A stretch of DNA of 64,000 nucleotides from contig NZ_JAJIRQ010000003.1 of NCBI RefSeq assembly GCF_025717605.1, positions 124,001 through 188,000 on the forward strand. Reading direction: 5' to 3'. Shown here piece after piece: positions 1 to 8,431 of the stretch. The notes under the pieces are model-generated. The model had not been told where the DNA came from. It ran no database searches and worked only from the letters and a program-made list of their open reading frames with translations. This DNA comes from Paucibacter sp. TC2R-5 (GTDB lineage Bacteria > Pseudomonadota > Gammaproteobacteria > Burkholderiales > Burkholderiaceae_C). Each line of letters starts with the position of its first letter. The stretch's first letter is position 1. The translations under genes and the position numbers were made by a program.

Positions 1-199
1 ACACGAAGAGGTAGGTTTCCTCGCCGCTTGCGTCGTCGAGGCTGGCAAAGGCCTCAGCTGAGCGCTCGATGCGGGCACGCAGCTTGGTTTGATCGTTAGG
101 CAGCGAGCTGATGCCATGCTCGCTGGCGGCGGCAATGCGCTCAAGTGCGGGCAGGTCAGCCAGCGCCACCGGGCGCAGCAGCAAATCACGGGGGTTCAT
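1..199 (-). CDS. astA: Arginine N-succinyltransferase, N-terminal part (cut by window edge)
   Basis: The first 66 codons are visible; the rest lies beyond the left edge. The start reads MNPRDLLLRPV, followed by a run with ISSLPND, then RARIERS and EETYLFV. This matches the N-terminus of AstA, whose family opens with RPV...DL..L and then TSLP and RI..S motifs. AstA transfers succinate from succinyl-CoA to arginine in the first step of the cytoplasmic AST pathway, which releases ammonia and yields glutamate. Its ATG overlaps the stop codon of the upstream regulator gene in an ATGA arrangement, so the two are probably co-transcribed and translationally coupled. Placement after an ArgR-like regulator and a cyanophycin-degradation set supports arginine catabolism. 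The paralogous aruF/aruG subunits would look alike at this end. Confidence 0.8.
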   Translation of the reverse strand, partial: MNPRDLLLRPVALADLPALERIAAASEHGISSLPNDQTKLRARIERSAEAFASLDDASGEETYLFV

Positions 200-1194
200 G
201 AGGGGTCTCCAGCGGGCCGGCGCCAGGCGATGGCGCGCTGGCTGCGCTCATCGCGCGGTGTCTTGTCGAAGTGTGCCTTGTAGGCATTGGAAAAATGCGG
301 GCCGGACGAGAAGCCGCAGGACAGACCAATCTGCAAAATCGACTGGCCGCTTTGTTGCAGCAAACGGCGCGCCCGGTTCAGCCGCAGTTCCAGGTAGTAA
401 CGCGAAGGCAAAGCGTCCAGATGCTGTTTGAACAGCCGCTCCAGCTGGCGGCGCGACACACCGACCAGGCGCGCCACGTCCTCGGTCGGCAGCGGCTCGG
501 CCAGGTTGGCCTCCATCAGACTGAGTGCCTCGGCCAGCTTGGGGCTGCCGCCGCGCTGCTCGGCCACCGGGCGGCGCTGACGCTCGTCACGCCCGCGCGC
601 GCGCTCCAGGCCCAGCTTGAGGGTCAGATCTTGCGCCAAGCGTTCGCCATGGCTGCGCCCCAGCCAGGCGATCATCAAATCAAGGCTGGCGCTTCCCCCT
701 GCGCAACTCAGACGCGAGGCGTCGGCATTGATCTCCCAGACGTTGCCGCTCCACACCACATCCGGGAACTCGTCTTGCAGCGCCTCGGCCAGATGGGTGT
801 TGACGGTGGCGCGCTCGGCACCCAGCAGGCCGGCCTCGGCCAAGACCGCGCTGCCGCCGTCCACGCCGGCCAGCGCCACACCAACAGCCGCTTGCTCACG
901 CAGCCATTGCAGCAAGGCGGGGCTGGCCTCTGCCCCTTCGCCGCTGAGCACAAAGATGGCGTAGGGGTGGGCTGCCTGCGCCAAGCCCTGCGTCTGCAAA
1001 GGCAAATCGCCGCAGCTGACGACGCCGCCGCCCGGAGATCCCAGTTCGGCCACATAACGCGCATCGCCCTGCAAGTGATTGACCGCCTGCAGCGCCTCCA
1101 ACACGCCGGCCAAGGCCAATAGCGAGCCGCCCGGCATGAGCAGCAGCAGACAGCGGCGCGGCTCGGGCGCGCCGGGCAGCGGGTCTGTAGTCAT
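196..1194 (-). CDS. AraC/GlxA-family transcriptional regulator, ArgR-like
   Basis: The protein has about 332 residues in two parts. The N-terminal 180 residues look like a DJ-1/PfpI (GATase1-like) domain, with LLLLMPGG near the start. The C-terminal part is an AraC-type double helix-turn-helix, with VARLVGVSRRQLERLF and then IGLSCGFSSGPHFSNAYK. This is the architecture of Pseudomonas ArgR, which activates arginine uptake and the AST pathway in response to arginine. The downstream gene astA overlaps its stop, and a dipeptide hydrolase of the AotO type lies upstream; in pseudomonads aotO and argR share an operon. Control of this locus by arginine is therefore inferred. An in-frame GTG 18 bases upstream (1212) is an alternative start, and neither start has a clear ribosome site. 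Confidence 0.8.
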   Translation of the reverse strand: MTTDPLPGAPEPRRCLLLLMPGGSLLALAGVLEALQAVNHLQGDARYVAELGSPGGGVVSCGDLPLQTQGLAQAAHPYAIFVLSGEGAEASPALLQWLREQAAVGVALAGVDGGSAVLAEAGLLGAERATVNTHLAEALQDEFPDVVWSGNVWEINADASRLSCAGGSASLDLMIAWLGRSHGERLAQDLTLKLGLERARGRDERQRRPVAEQRGGSPKLAEALSLMEANLAEPLPTEDVARLVGVSRRQLERLFKQHLDALPSRYYLELRLNRARRLLQQSGQSILQIGLSCGFSSGPHFSNAYKAHFDKTPRDERSQRAIAWRRPAGDPS

Positions 1195-1234
1195 CGGCGT
1201 GGGGCTGTTCACCGCTGCACTGTAATTCAGACGC

Positions 1235-2626
1235 TCATTGCCAATTGATCATTGACGGTATCGCCAGCAAGACCAAGGCCATCAGCAGATACATCAGTTG
1301 CAGCGGGATCATCCAGCGCGCCCACTTCGTCCACGGGATGCCGGCCAAGGCCAGCACACCGACCGTGATGCCCGAGGTCGGGATCACCGGCGTGGTCAGC
1401 TCACCAAACTGGAAAGCCAGGATGGCGGTCTGCCGGCTCACGCCGACCAGATCGGCCAGCGGCGCCATGATGGGCATGGTCAGCGCGGCCTGGCCGGTGC
1501 CGGAGTGAATGAAGAAATTGATCACCGACTGGATCAAGAACATCTTTTGAGCCGAGAAGATCGGGCTGCTCGACTCGACCAGCGGCACCAAGGCATGCAG
1601 CATGGTGTCGATGATGTGGCCGTCGCGCATCAGCACCACGGTCGCCTTGGCCAGCGCGATCACCAAGGCGGTGCTGACCAAGTCCTTGGCACCGGCCATG
1701 AAGCTGGCCACAAACTCATCGGCATTCAAGCGGCCGACCAAGCCCACCATGATGGCCATGACCAGAAACAAGGCTGCGATTTCTTCGATGTACCAGCCGA
1801 ACTTGACCACGCCAAAAATCATCACGGTCAAAGTGGCTACAAACAGGCTCAGCACCAATTTGTGGCGCGCCGTCATGCCGGCGAAGTTCTCGAAGTCAGT
1901 GGTCTTCAGATGCTTGCGCTTGTCCTCGTCCAGCTCGAAGCAAGGACTCAGCTCAGGTGTGCGCTTGATGCCCGCCGCGTACCACATCAGGAATGCAATC
2001 GTCAGCGTGGTGGCGATCGCCCAGCAAATCAGCCGGTAGCCCAGGCCCGAGAACATCGGCACACCGGCAATGCTTTGCGCGACGCCGACATTGAAGGGGT
2101 TCAAAAAGGCGGTGGCAAACCCGATCTGCGAGCCGACAAAAGGAATCGCCACACCGACGATGCTGTCGTATTTGAGCGCCAGCGCCAAGGGGATGAAGAT
2201 CAAGACAAACGGAATCGCCTCTTCGGCCATTCCAAAAGTGGCGCCGCCAAGCGAAAACATCGTCACGAAGACCGGAATGATCGCCACCCGCACCCAGGCG
2301 GAATGGGTGTGCGCTTTGGCGACCGACTTGATCATCGAGTCGATGGCCTCGGTGCGCTGCAGCACCGAGAACGCACCGCCGACGATCAGCACAAAGCCGA
2401 TGATCAACGCCGCTTCGACAAAGCCTTTGATGGGCGCCATCATCAGCGCAACAGGGCCTTGCGGATTGCTGGCCACGGTGTGGAAAGAGTCGGCCAAGAT
2501 GACGGTCTTGCCGTCGATCACTTGCGTGTCGTACTTGCCGCCGGGCACCACCCAAGTCGCCAGCGCAATCAAGGCCAAGAGGCTGAAGAGCAGGACAAAG
2601 GTATTGGGAAATTTGAGTTTAGACAT
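1235..2626 (-). CDS. YfcC-family carrier (DcuC/ArcD-like superfamily), candidate arginine or Asp-Arg permease
   Basis: This 463-residue integral membrane protein opens with LKFPNTFVLLF, and WVVPGGKYD follows in the first loop. That start is typical of the YfcC family (C4-dicarboxylate anaerobic carrier superfamily), whose members include presumed basic amino-acid exchangers. About a dozen hydrophobic stretches follow, with a conserved-looking SGTGQAALTMPIMAPL segment near residue 380. It lies 21 bases after the dipeptide hydrolase gene and before the ArgR-like regulator. Transport of arginine, aspartate or the beta-Asp-Arg dipeptide across the inner membrane is the best guess from context; substrate cannot be read from sequence. 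The ATG at 2626 is preferred to a TTG three codons earlier. Confidence 0.75.
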   Translation of the reverse strand: MSKLKFPNTFVLLFSLLALIALATWVVPGGKYDTQVIDGKTVILADSFHTVASNPQGPVALMMAPIKGFVEAALIIGFVLIVGGAFSVLQRTEAIDSMIKSVAKAHTHSAWVRVAIIPVFVTMFSLGGATFGMAEEAIPFVLIFIPLALALKYDSIVGVAIPFVGSQIGFATAFLNPFNVGVAQSIAGVPMFSGLGYRLICWAIATTLTIAFLMWYAAGIKRTPELSPCFELDEDKRKHLKTTDFENFAGMTARHKLVLSLFVATLTVMIFGVVKFGWYIEEIAALFLVMAIMVGLVGRLNADEFVASFMAGAKDLVSTALVIALAKATVVLMRDGHIIDTMLHALVPLVESSSPIFSAQKMFLIQSVINFFIHSGTGQAALTMPIMAPLADLVGVSRQTAILAFQFGELTTPVIPTSGITVGVLALAGIPWTKWARWMIPLQLMYLLMALVLLAIPSMINWQ

Positions 2627-2647
2627 GAGTTTCAATGCACAGAAAAT

Positions 2648-3775
2648 TCAGAGCGACAGCAGCTTGCCGCTGCGAAAGGCCTGCGTGCCGGCCACTTTGC
2701 AGACCCGCATGCCGGCCGTGGCATAGGTCCTGGACACCCTGGCGAACAGGCGCCCCGACACGCTGGCGCGCAGCTGGCTGCGTTGATCGGTCAAGGGGTC
2801 GATGACTTCGGCCACCGCCTCGCCGGCGCTGACCATGTCACCGGGCTGCTTGCAAAACACCAAGATGCCGTTGTGCGGCGCGGTGATGGGCTCCACTCCT
2901 TCGAGCGGGGTGGCCTCGCACAGCGCGGGCTGAGCCTGCGCATCGCTGTCGCCGGCACCCTCGATATGGCCGGCCTGGCGCAAGAACTCCAGCAAAGCAC
3001 GCGCATCTTGTTCGGCCAATTCGGGCTCGACTTGCAACTCGCCGCGCAACTCCACCGTGGCCGCAAAGCAGGCCAGTGGCACCGGCCGAGCAGGGCCGAA
3101 ATGCTCGGCCAGCTCCCACCAAATTCGCGCCACGGTCTCGTCAAACGGGTCATCGCCCGAGTCGCGCGAGAGCAGCAAAGCCTGTGCGCCCAACAGGCGC
3201 GCCAAAGGCGCTGCGGCTGCGGCCAGCGGCGTGCCGGTGTAGACATGCATGACGGCCTGAGTGTCGCAGTGCAAATCAAGCACGATGTCGGCATCCATGG
3301 CCAGCGTTTGCAGCAGTTGCTTGAGTCGCTCGGTCTGCGTTTGCGCCAGCTGCCCGCCCAGCAATGCCAAGGCTGCAGAGCGGATCAAGCGTTGATTTTC
3401 AAGCGGATCGGGGCCTAGCGTGGGCGCCAAGAGCGGGATCAACTCGGCCGTGAGATGGCGGTATTGCCGATTGAAATTGATGCCGGTCGCCATATCAAAA
3501 CGGCCGCACAAAACGCCTTGCATCTCTTGCGATAAACCTATCGGATTGGCCATCGGGACCAGCACAATTTCGCCGCCAATCAAGCCGGCCGATTCGAGCG
3601 CCAGCAGATGCTCGCGCAAGGCCTGGGCCACCAGCATGGGCGGCACTTCATCGGCATGCAAGGAGGCCTGGATGTAGACCTTGCGGCCGGTTTCGCAGCG
3701 GCCGAAATGCAGGCTGCGTAAGTGCCGAGCGGTGCCGGCACTCGCAAGCGTCAGGGGGTGCAGATGGGTTCGCAT
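2648..3775 (-). CDS. cphZ: Cyanophycin dipeptide hydrolase, CphZ/AotO-like (aspartoacylase / succinylglutamate desuccinylase family)
   Basis: The 375-residue protein belongs to the zinc-dependent M14-like AstE/aspartoacylase family. The zinc site is visible as SLHADE (His40, Glu43) with the later IVLDLHCD histidine, and an FNRQYRH segment fits the substrate side. The C-terminal 100 residues form the usual lipoyl-like beta barrel with NGILVF and VIDPLTD. CphZ/AotO enzymes of this family split beta-Asp-Arg, the product of cyanophycinase. Here the gene follows a cyanophycinase and precedes a carrier and an ArgR-like regulator, so this assignment is better than AstE, which would normally sit inside the ast operon. 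The start is the ATG before RTHLHPLTL; a TTG 13 codons upstream is less likely. Assay would be needed to exclude AstE activity. Confidence 0.72.
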   Translation of the reverse strand: MRTHLHPLTLASAGTARHLRSLHFGRCETGRKVYIQASLHADEVPPMLVAQALREHLLALESAGLIGGEIVLVPMANPIGLSQEMQGVLCGRFDMATGINFNRQYRHLTAELIPLLAPTLGPDPLENQRLIRSAALALLGGQLAQTQTERLKQLLQTLAMDADIVLDLHCDTQAVMHVYTGTPLAAAAAPLARLLGAQALLLSRDSGDDPFDETVARIWWELAEHFGPARPVPLACFAATVELRGELQVEPELAEQDARALLEFLRQAGHIEGAGDSDAQAQPALCEATPLEGVEPITAPHNGILVFCKQPGDMVSAGEAVAEVIDPLTDQRSQLRASVSGRLFARVSRTYATAGMRVCKVAGTQAFRSGKLLSL

Positions 3776-3852
3776 CAAATGTCCAGTCAAAGCTTGAGCA
3801 CAGCCCGGCGCCAAGGCCGAGCTGGGGTGTGGATTTGCTCGGGTGTAGAAAA

Positions 3853-5142
3853 TCAGCGCGCGCCGCTCTGCGTCTGGCCGATAGGCGTATAGAAGGGCCG
3901 TTTGATCAGCACCGGCAGCACATCCAGGCGCAGGCGCAGCACCGTGTAGTCCTCACCGCCCATCGCGCCGCTGAACCAACCTCGGCTGCCCTCGCCCTTG
4001 TGCAGGCGGAACTCAAAGCCGAGGTCGGCTTGAGCGTCCATGCTCTTGCTGCTGCCGTTGAAGGCCACGCCGAGCAGTTCCGCATGCGGGCTGTCAAGCA
4101 AATGGCTCATCGCATTAAGGATGGTGGTGTCACCCAAGATGTCCAAAAAGAAGGGCTGATTGCTGAAGAAGGGCTTGAAGCCGGCGGCTGCAGGATCAAT
4201 GGCGTGGCCAGCGAGCTTCGCAGCCGAGGGCGTTGTCAGCCCGCTGGTGAAGTTATGCCTATCGCCGCGGTCCAGAAAGCTCAGCTGGGCATTGCGGATA
4301 TTGAAGCCGGCCGGCTTCGGCGTGCTGCTGGCCTGGCTGAGGTCGACCAGGAGCACGCCTTTGGCACCCAGCACCTCCAGCTCATCGCCGCGCAGCAAGG
4401 CGGCGCTGTTTTCTTCCACGCCCAGGCCTAGCTTGTAGCCCTCGGCCTGCATCAGCGGCAGCATGCGGCCGATGCGGCCGCGCTTGAGAAAATGCTGATC
4501 GATAAACAAGTTAGGCCCCACGAAGCCCAAGCCCCGGTCGATCTCCTTGCCACGCCGCAAGTCGCCCTTCATCACCTGCAGCGCGTCTTGTGCGTCGCGA
4601 AACATCGTCGTGCTCATGATGGCCGCCCCCGCACTGGTACCCGCCACCACGCCGCCGCGCTTGAATACCGACCAGATGGCCTTGAGCATCTCGGTGGGCT
4701 CGCCACCCGGCTGCAAGGTATCGACGATCAGCTCCTGCGCGCCGCCGGAAAAGAACACGCCTTGCGCAGCCGCCACCTTGGCCAACAGGGCCGGATCATT
4801 CAAATTGGCTTGTAGCTCAGCGCCCTGCAGGCGCGGTGCTACGGGGATGGCCTCGGCCCGAGCGCCCTGGGCATTCAAGGCATTGACGATCTGCGCGGCG
4901 CTGCGCTCAGGATTGGCTGCAGCGGTGGCGAACACCGCAAAGCGCGCGCCGGGGCCACCAGCGGCATCAACGATGCGCTTCCAGACCGCGTCGTTGTCGT
5001 ATTTGAGCGCACCGCCAATGATGATGGCCGTACCGGGCAAATTGACTGGGCTTGCGACCGGGTTCGCTTGTGCCGATGAAAACTGCATCGCCGCCAGCAG
5101 ACAAGCTGCACCCGCTTGGATAAAGAGTTGTTTGAATTGCAT
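3853..5142 (-). CDS. cphE: Secreted cyanophycinase (peptidase family S51)
   Basis: The 429-residue protein starts with a Sec signal peptide (about residues 1-26, ending AQA). The S51 fold follows: IIIGGALKYDN near residue 41, FFSGGAQ near 131, the nucleophile elbow GTSAGA with Ser170, and DQHF with the presumed catalytic His217. Cyanophycinases are serine exopeptidases that cut multi-L-arginyl-poly-L-aspartate into beta-Asp-Arg dipeptides. The signal peptide and length above the intracellular CphB size point to the exported CphE type used to eat cyanophycin from other organisms. The gene is followed after 77 bases by the dipeptide hydrolase and faces a TonB-dependent receptor. Other S51 peptidases (dipeptidase E type) are shorter and lack this leader. 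Confidence 0.82.
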   Translation of the reverse strand: MQFKQLFIQAGAACLLAAMQFSSAQANPVASPVNLPGTAIIIGGALKYDNDAVWKRIVDAAGGPGARFAVFATAAANPERSAAQIVNALNAQGARAEAIPVAPRLQGAELQANLNDPALLAKVAAAQGVFFSGGAQELIVDTLQPGGEPTEMLKAIWSVFKRGGVVAGTSAGAAIMSTTMFRDAQDALQVMKGDLRRGKEIDRGLGFVGPNLFIDQHFLKRGRIGRMLPLMQAEGYKLGLGVEENSAALLRGDELEVLGAKGVLLVDLSQASSTPKPAGFNIRNAQLSFLDRGDRHNFTSGLTTPSAAKLAGHAIDPAAAGFKPFFSNQPFFLDILGDTTILNAMSHLLDSPHAELLGVAFNGSSKSMDAQADLGFEFRLHKGEGSRGWFSGAMGGEDYTVLRLRLDVLPVLIKRPFYTPIGQTQSGAR

Positions 5143-5203
5143 GGCGCCAGTCTGTCAGCGCAGGGCCGCAATCGCCAGCGGGTATGGCCCCAGAAACACC
5201 GTG

Positions 5204-5279
5204 TTTGGCCGCAAAGCGCAAGAGCATGTCGCATCGCTGCAAGCGCTGTTGCGCCTGTTCATCGGGGGTTTGCGGCCAA
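5204..5279. promoter_or_regulatory. Inverted repeat in the divergent cyanophycinase / TonB-receptor promoter region
   Basis: The 318 bases between the two divergent genes (5143-5460) hold no convincing gene. They carry an 11-bp inverted repeat, TTGGCCGCAAA at 5205-5215 and TTTGCGGCCAA at 5269-5279, with centres about 64 bases apart. Such spacing would suit a looping or dual-site operator for the locus regulator. No clear -35/-10 pair could be fixed. Confidence 0.35.
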
Positions 5280-5460
5280 GCGACATGGACTTGCGCACAA
5301 GCGACCGAGCCACCAAAACCCCATAGGCAAGTCATGTGGCGCGCTCCTAGAGTGCATCCAAGGCCACAAGCGCAGTCCCTTTTCCCCCACAGCGCTGCGG
5401 TCTCAGATTCTCTTGCGTCCCCTGTTTCTTTCCCTTCAGTCAAACGAGGCCACATTCATC

Positions 5461-8199
5461 ATGACCCACTCCCGCATGCCGCATCCCTTCAAGCTCAAGC
5501 GCTTGGCCCAAGCGGCCACGCTGCTGATCGCCAGCGGCGTCAGCCTGCAGGCCCAAGCACAGGAAGCCAAGCTCGAACGTGTTGACGTCACCGGCACCAG
5601 CATCAAGCGCATCGAGGGCGAAACCGCCTTGCCAGTGCAGACCTTGAAGCGCGCCGACATCGACAAGACCGGCGCCACCACAGCGGCCGAAATCATGCGC
5701 TCGATCAGCGGCAACACCGCCGGTCTGACCGACGGCGCCAGCATCACCGACAGCACCGGCGGCCAGCGCGGCTTCAACGGCGCCAATCTGCGCGGCATCG
5801 GCGTGTCCAGCACCTTGATCCTGTTGAACGGTCGGCGCATGGCCAACTTCGCTTCGCCCGGCGACAACTCGGGCGTGGACCTGAACAACATCCCGGCCGG
5901 CGCCATCGAGCGGGTCGAAATTCTGAAAGACGGCGCCTCCGCCATTTACGGCACCGATGCGATCGGCGGCGTCATCAACTTCATCACCCGCAAGGACTAC
6001 CGCGGCGCCGACATCAATGTCTACGCCTCGCGCACCCAAGAAGGCGGCGCTGAAAAGACGGCCGCTTCGGTGGGCGGCGGCTTTGGCGATCTGGCCAAGG
6101 ACAAGTTCAATGTGTTCGGCGTGATCGATGTGCAAAAGCTTGGCAGCTTGCGCTCAACCGAACGGGAATTCCTGCAGGACCGGCCGCTGGCGACGACGCT
6201 GCCGTTCTATATGTCCAGCCGCACCTTCCCCGGCAATATCCGCCTGGCCAGCAAGTCCGCCCCGCGCAAGGTGCAGCTCGATGCGCTCAACGCCGCCGGC
6301 TTCACCTTCAACGGCAAGCCCTTCACACAGCGCACCATCAATTTGTACGCGCCGGCCTGCAACCCACCGGCCACCGTCTATGCCAAAGACAATCTGTCCG
6401 AGGCCTGCAGCTTTGACTATATGCAGGACACCGAGCTCTACCCCGAGTCGGACAAGGCCGCCTTCTTGGGCCGCGGTGTGTTCCAGCTCAATAACGAAAC
6501 GCAGCTGTTTGCCGAGGTCCTCAAAAGCAAGACCAAGACGCTGTACGTGGCCAGCCCGAATCCGATCGAGATCACGGGCGTGCCCACGGCTGCGATCAAC
6601 CCCTTCTTGCCCAAGCCGCTGCCCTTCGGAGGCAATGTCGACGTGCGCCAGCGCGTCAGCGAGGGCGGCAACCGCAGCAATGAGGTCACCAGCGATGCCG
6701 AGCGCATCGTCGCGGGCGTTAGCGGTTCACTGGGAACTTGGGATTACGACGTCGCCCTGAATCGCGCCGTCAACAAGACCGACGACGCACTCAAGGATGG
6801 CTATTTCCTGTACGACAAGTTCGTCGCGGGCGTGCGCGCCGGCCAGATCAACCCCTTCGGCAAGTCACCCCAAGCGGGCCAAGACCTGCTCGCCGGCATC
6901 AAGGTGCAAGACACCGCGCGCAGCTCAAAGGGCACCACGACCACGGTGGACGCCAAATTCAGCGGCGAGCTGATGCAGCTGGGCGGCGGCGCCTTGGGCG
7001 CGGCTTTCGGCGCAGAGTTCCGCCGCGAGGAGACCGAGTTCAATCCTTCGGCCCTGTTGCTCACGAACAATATCCAGGGTGACCGCAGCTCACGCGGCGA
7101 CTCGCCGCCGGCCAGCAAGAACAGCCGCAATGTGGCCGCCGTCTATGGCGAATTGAACGCCCCCTTCACCAAGGAGCTGGAGGTGCAACTCGCGGCTCGC
7201 TTTGATGACTACAGCGGCGTGGGCAACACCTTCAACCCCAAGCTCGGCGCGCGCTGGCAGCCATCCAAGCAGCTGATGCTGCGAGGCTCGGCCGGCACCG
7301 GTTTTCGCGCGCCCAGCATCAATGAGCTGACCCGCCCGACCTCGTTTGGCTCCAGCTCCGCCTTCCTGACCGACCCAGGCTGCGTCTCGCAAGGCTTCTC
7401 GGTGGCTGATTGCACCGACCAATGGCGGGTTGAGCGGCGCAGCAATGACAAGCTCAAGCCGGAGAAGTCCAAACAGTTCTCGCTGGGCCTGGTGCTGGAG
7501 CCGGTGCGTGATTTGAGTGCCAGCATCGACTACTGGATGATCAACAAGACCGATGTGATCAGCGATCTGTCCGAGCAAGTGATTTTGGGCAATTTGCCAA
7601 AGTACGAAAAAGGCTATGTCAAGCGCGACGAGTTCGGCGAGTTCATCGACACCATTTTGTTGAAGAAGGAAAACCAGGGCGAGCTGCGTACCTCAGGCAT
7701 TGATTTGGACGTCAGCTACCGTTTCAACGCCGGTGAGGCGGGCCGCTTCCGTGCCAATGCCAACGGCACTTATGTGCTGAAGTACGAGCGCCAGTTCGGC
7801 GCCGGCGAGCCCTTCGAGAGCAATGCCGGACGCTTCTTGAGCGACCAAGTGATCCAGAAATGGCGTCACCGCGTGTCGGTGGATTGGGACATCGGCGCCT
7901 TCGGTCTGACCCTGGGCAACACCTATTACTCAGGCTATACCGACCACAACACCGCCTTCAACCCCAACACCAGCCAGTTGCTGCCGGCGCGCGATGTGCA
8001 AGCCTACTCGCTGTGGGACATGTCGGGATCCTGGGCCATCAACAAGGCCGCGAAGCTGCGTGTTGGTGTGCAGAATCTGCTCGACAAGCAGCCGCCCTTC
8101 TCCAACCAAGGCTACTACTTCCTGGCTACCTATGACCCGACCTACACCGACCCGCGTGGCCGCAATTTCTACGCCAGCCTGAGCTATTCCTTCCGCTGA
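5461..8199 (+). CDS. TonB-dependent outer-membrane receptor
   Basis: The 912-residue protein begins with a signal peptide (about residues 1-34, ending AQAQ). A plug domain follows, with LKRADIDKTGATTAAEIMRS, LRGIGVSSTLILLNGRR and VEILKDGASAIYGTDAIGGV, and then a long beta barrel. The barrel ends ASLSYSFR, an aromatic-rich end as needed for Bam insertion. Receptors of this size use the TonB-ExbBD energy to import large or scarce substrates. It is divergent from the secreted cyanophycinase, so uptake of cyanophycin dipeptides or fragments is inferred. The ATG chosen gives a proper signal peptide; the open frame continues 115 codons upstream without one. Residues 325-340 and 395-410 carry loop cysteines, as in several amino-acid or peptide receptors. 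Confidence 0.85.
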   Translation: MTHSRMPHPFKLKRLAQAATLLIASGVSLQAQAQEAKLERVDVTGTSIKRIEGETALPVQTLKRADIDKTGATTAAEIMRSISGNTAGLTDGASITDSTGGQRGFNGANLRGIGVSSTLILLNGRRMANFASPGDNSGVDLNNIPAGAIERVEILKDGASAIYGTDAIGGVINFITRKDYRGADINVYASRTQEGGAEKTAASVGGGFGDLAKDKFNVFGVIDVQKLGSLRSTEREFLQDRPLATTLPFYMSSRTFPGNIRLASKSAPRKVQLDALNAAGFTFNGKPFTQRTINLYAPACNPPATVYAKDNLSEACSFDYMQDTELYPESDKAAFLGRGVFQLNNETQLFAEVLKSKTKTLYVASPNPIEITGVPTAAINPFLPKPLPFGGNVDVRQRVSEGGNRSNEVTSDAERIVAGVSGSLGTWDYDVALNRAVNKTDDALKDGYFLYDKFVAGVRAGQINPFGKSPQAGQDLLAGIKVQDTARSSKGTTTTVDAKFSGELMQLGGGALGAAFGAEFRREETEFNPSALLLTNNIQGDRSSRGDSPPASKNSRNVAAVYGELNAPFTKELEVQLAARFDDYSGVGNTFNPKLGARWQPSKQLMLRGSAGTGFRAPSINELTRPTSFGSSSAFLTDPGCVSQGFSVADCTDQWRVERRSNDKLKPEKSKQFSLGLVLEPVRDLSASIDYWMINKTDVISDLSEQVILGNLPKYEKGYVKRDEFGEFIDTILLKKENQGELRTSGIDLDVSYRFNAGEAGRFRANANGTYVLKYERQFGAGEPFESNAGRFLSDQVIQKWRHRVSVDWDIGAFGLTLGNTYYSGYTDHNTAFNPNTSQLLPARDVQAYSLWDMSGSWAINKAAKLRVGVQNLLDKQPPFSNQGYYFLATYDPTYTDPRGRNFYASLSYSFR

Positions 8200-8231
8200 T
8201 CGCATAGCAAGGGAAGTTTGATCTGAAACCA

Positions 8232-8285
8232 AGCCTGGGTATGCCGCAGCATGCCCAGGCTCGACCGCCATCCATCATGGCGGTC
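8232..8285 (+). terminator. Two tandem stem-loops after the TonB receptor gene
   Basis: The first hairpin pairs 8232-8244 with 8249-8261 (13 bp, one G-T, 4-base loop CGCA). The second pairs 8263-8271 with 8277-8285 (9 bp, perfect, 5-base loop). They start about 30 bases after the stop codon. There is no strong T-tract, so they may terminate, pause or protect the mRNA 3' end. Confidence 0.5.
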
Positions 8286-8431
8286 AATTGGGAAAAACCT
8301 CAAGGGCAATCCCTAACTCAGCAGTCGGTCGGTGCGCAAGAAGATACAAACACAGGCCATGTTTGGGCCCGTCAAGGAGGAGAAAAGAGCAGATGTGAGA
8401 TAGGATGATCCATATCTGGATATTCCAAGTT

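Noticed and set aside
1298-3418. 706-codon plus-strand frame across the carrier and hydrolase genes
   Set aside because: It crosses two well-supported minus-strand genes and is rich in His, Gln and Arg, as is typical of antisense frames.
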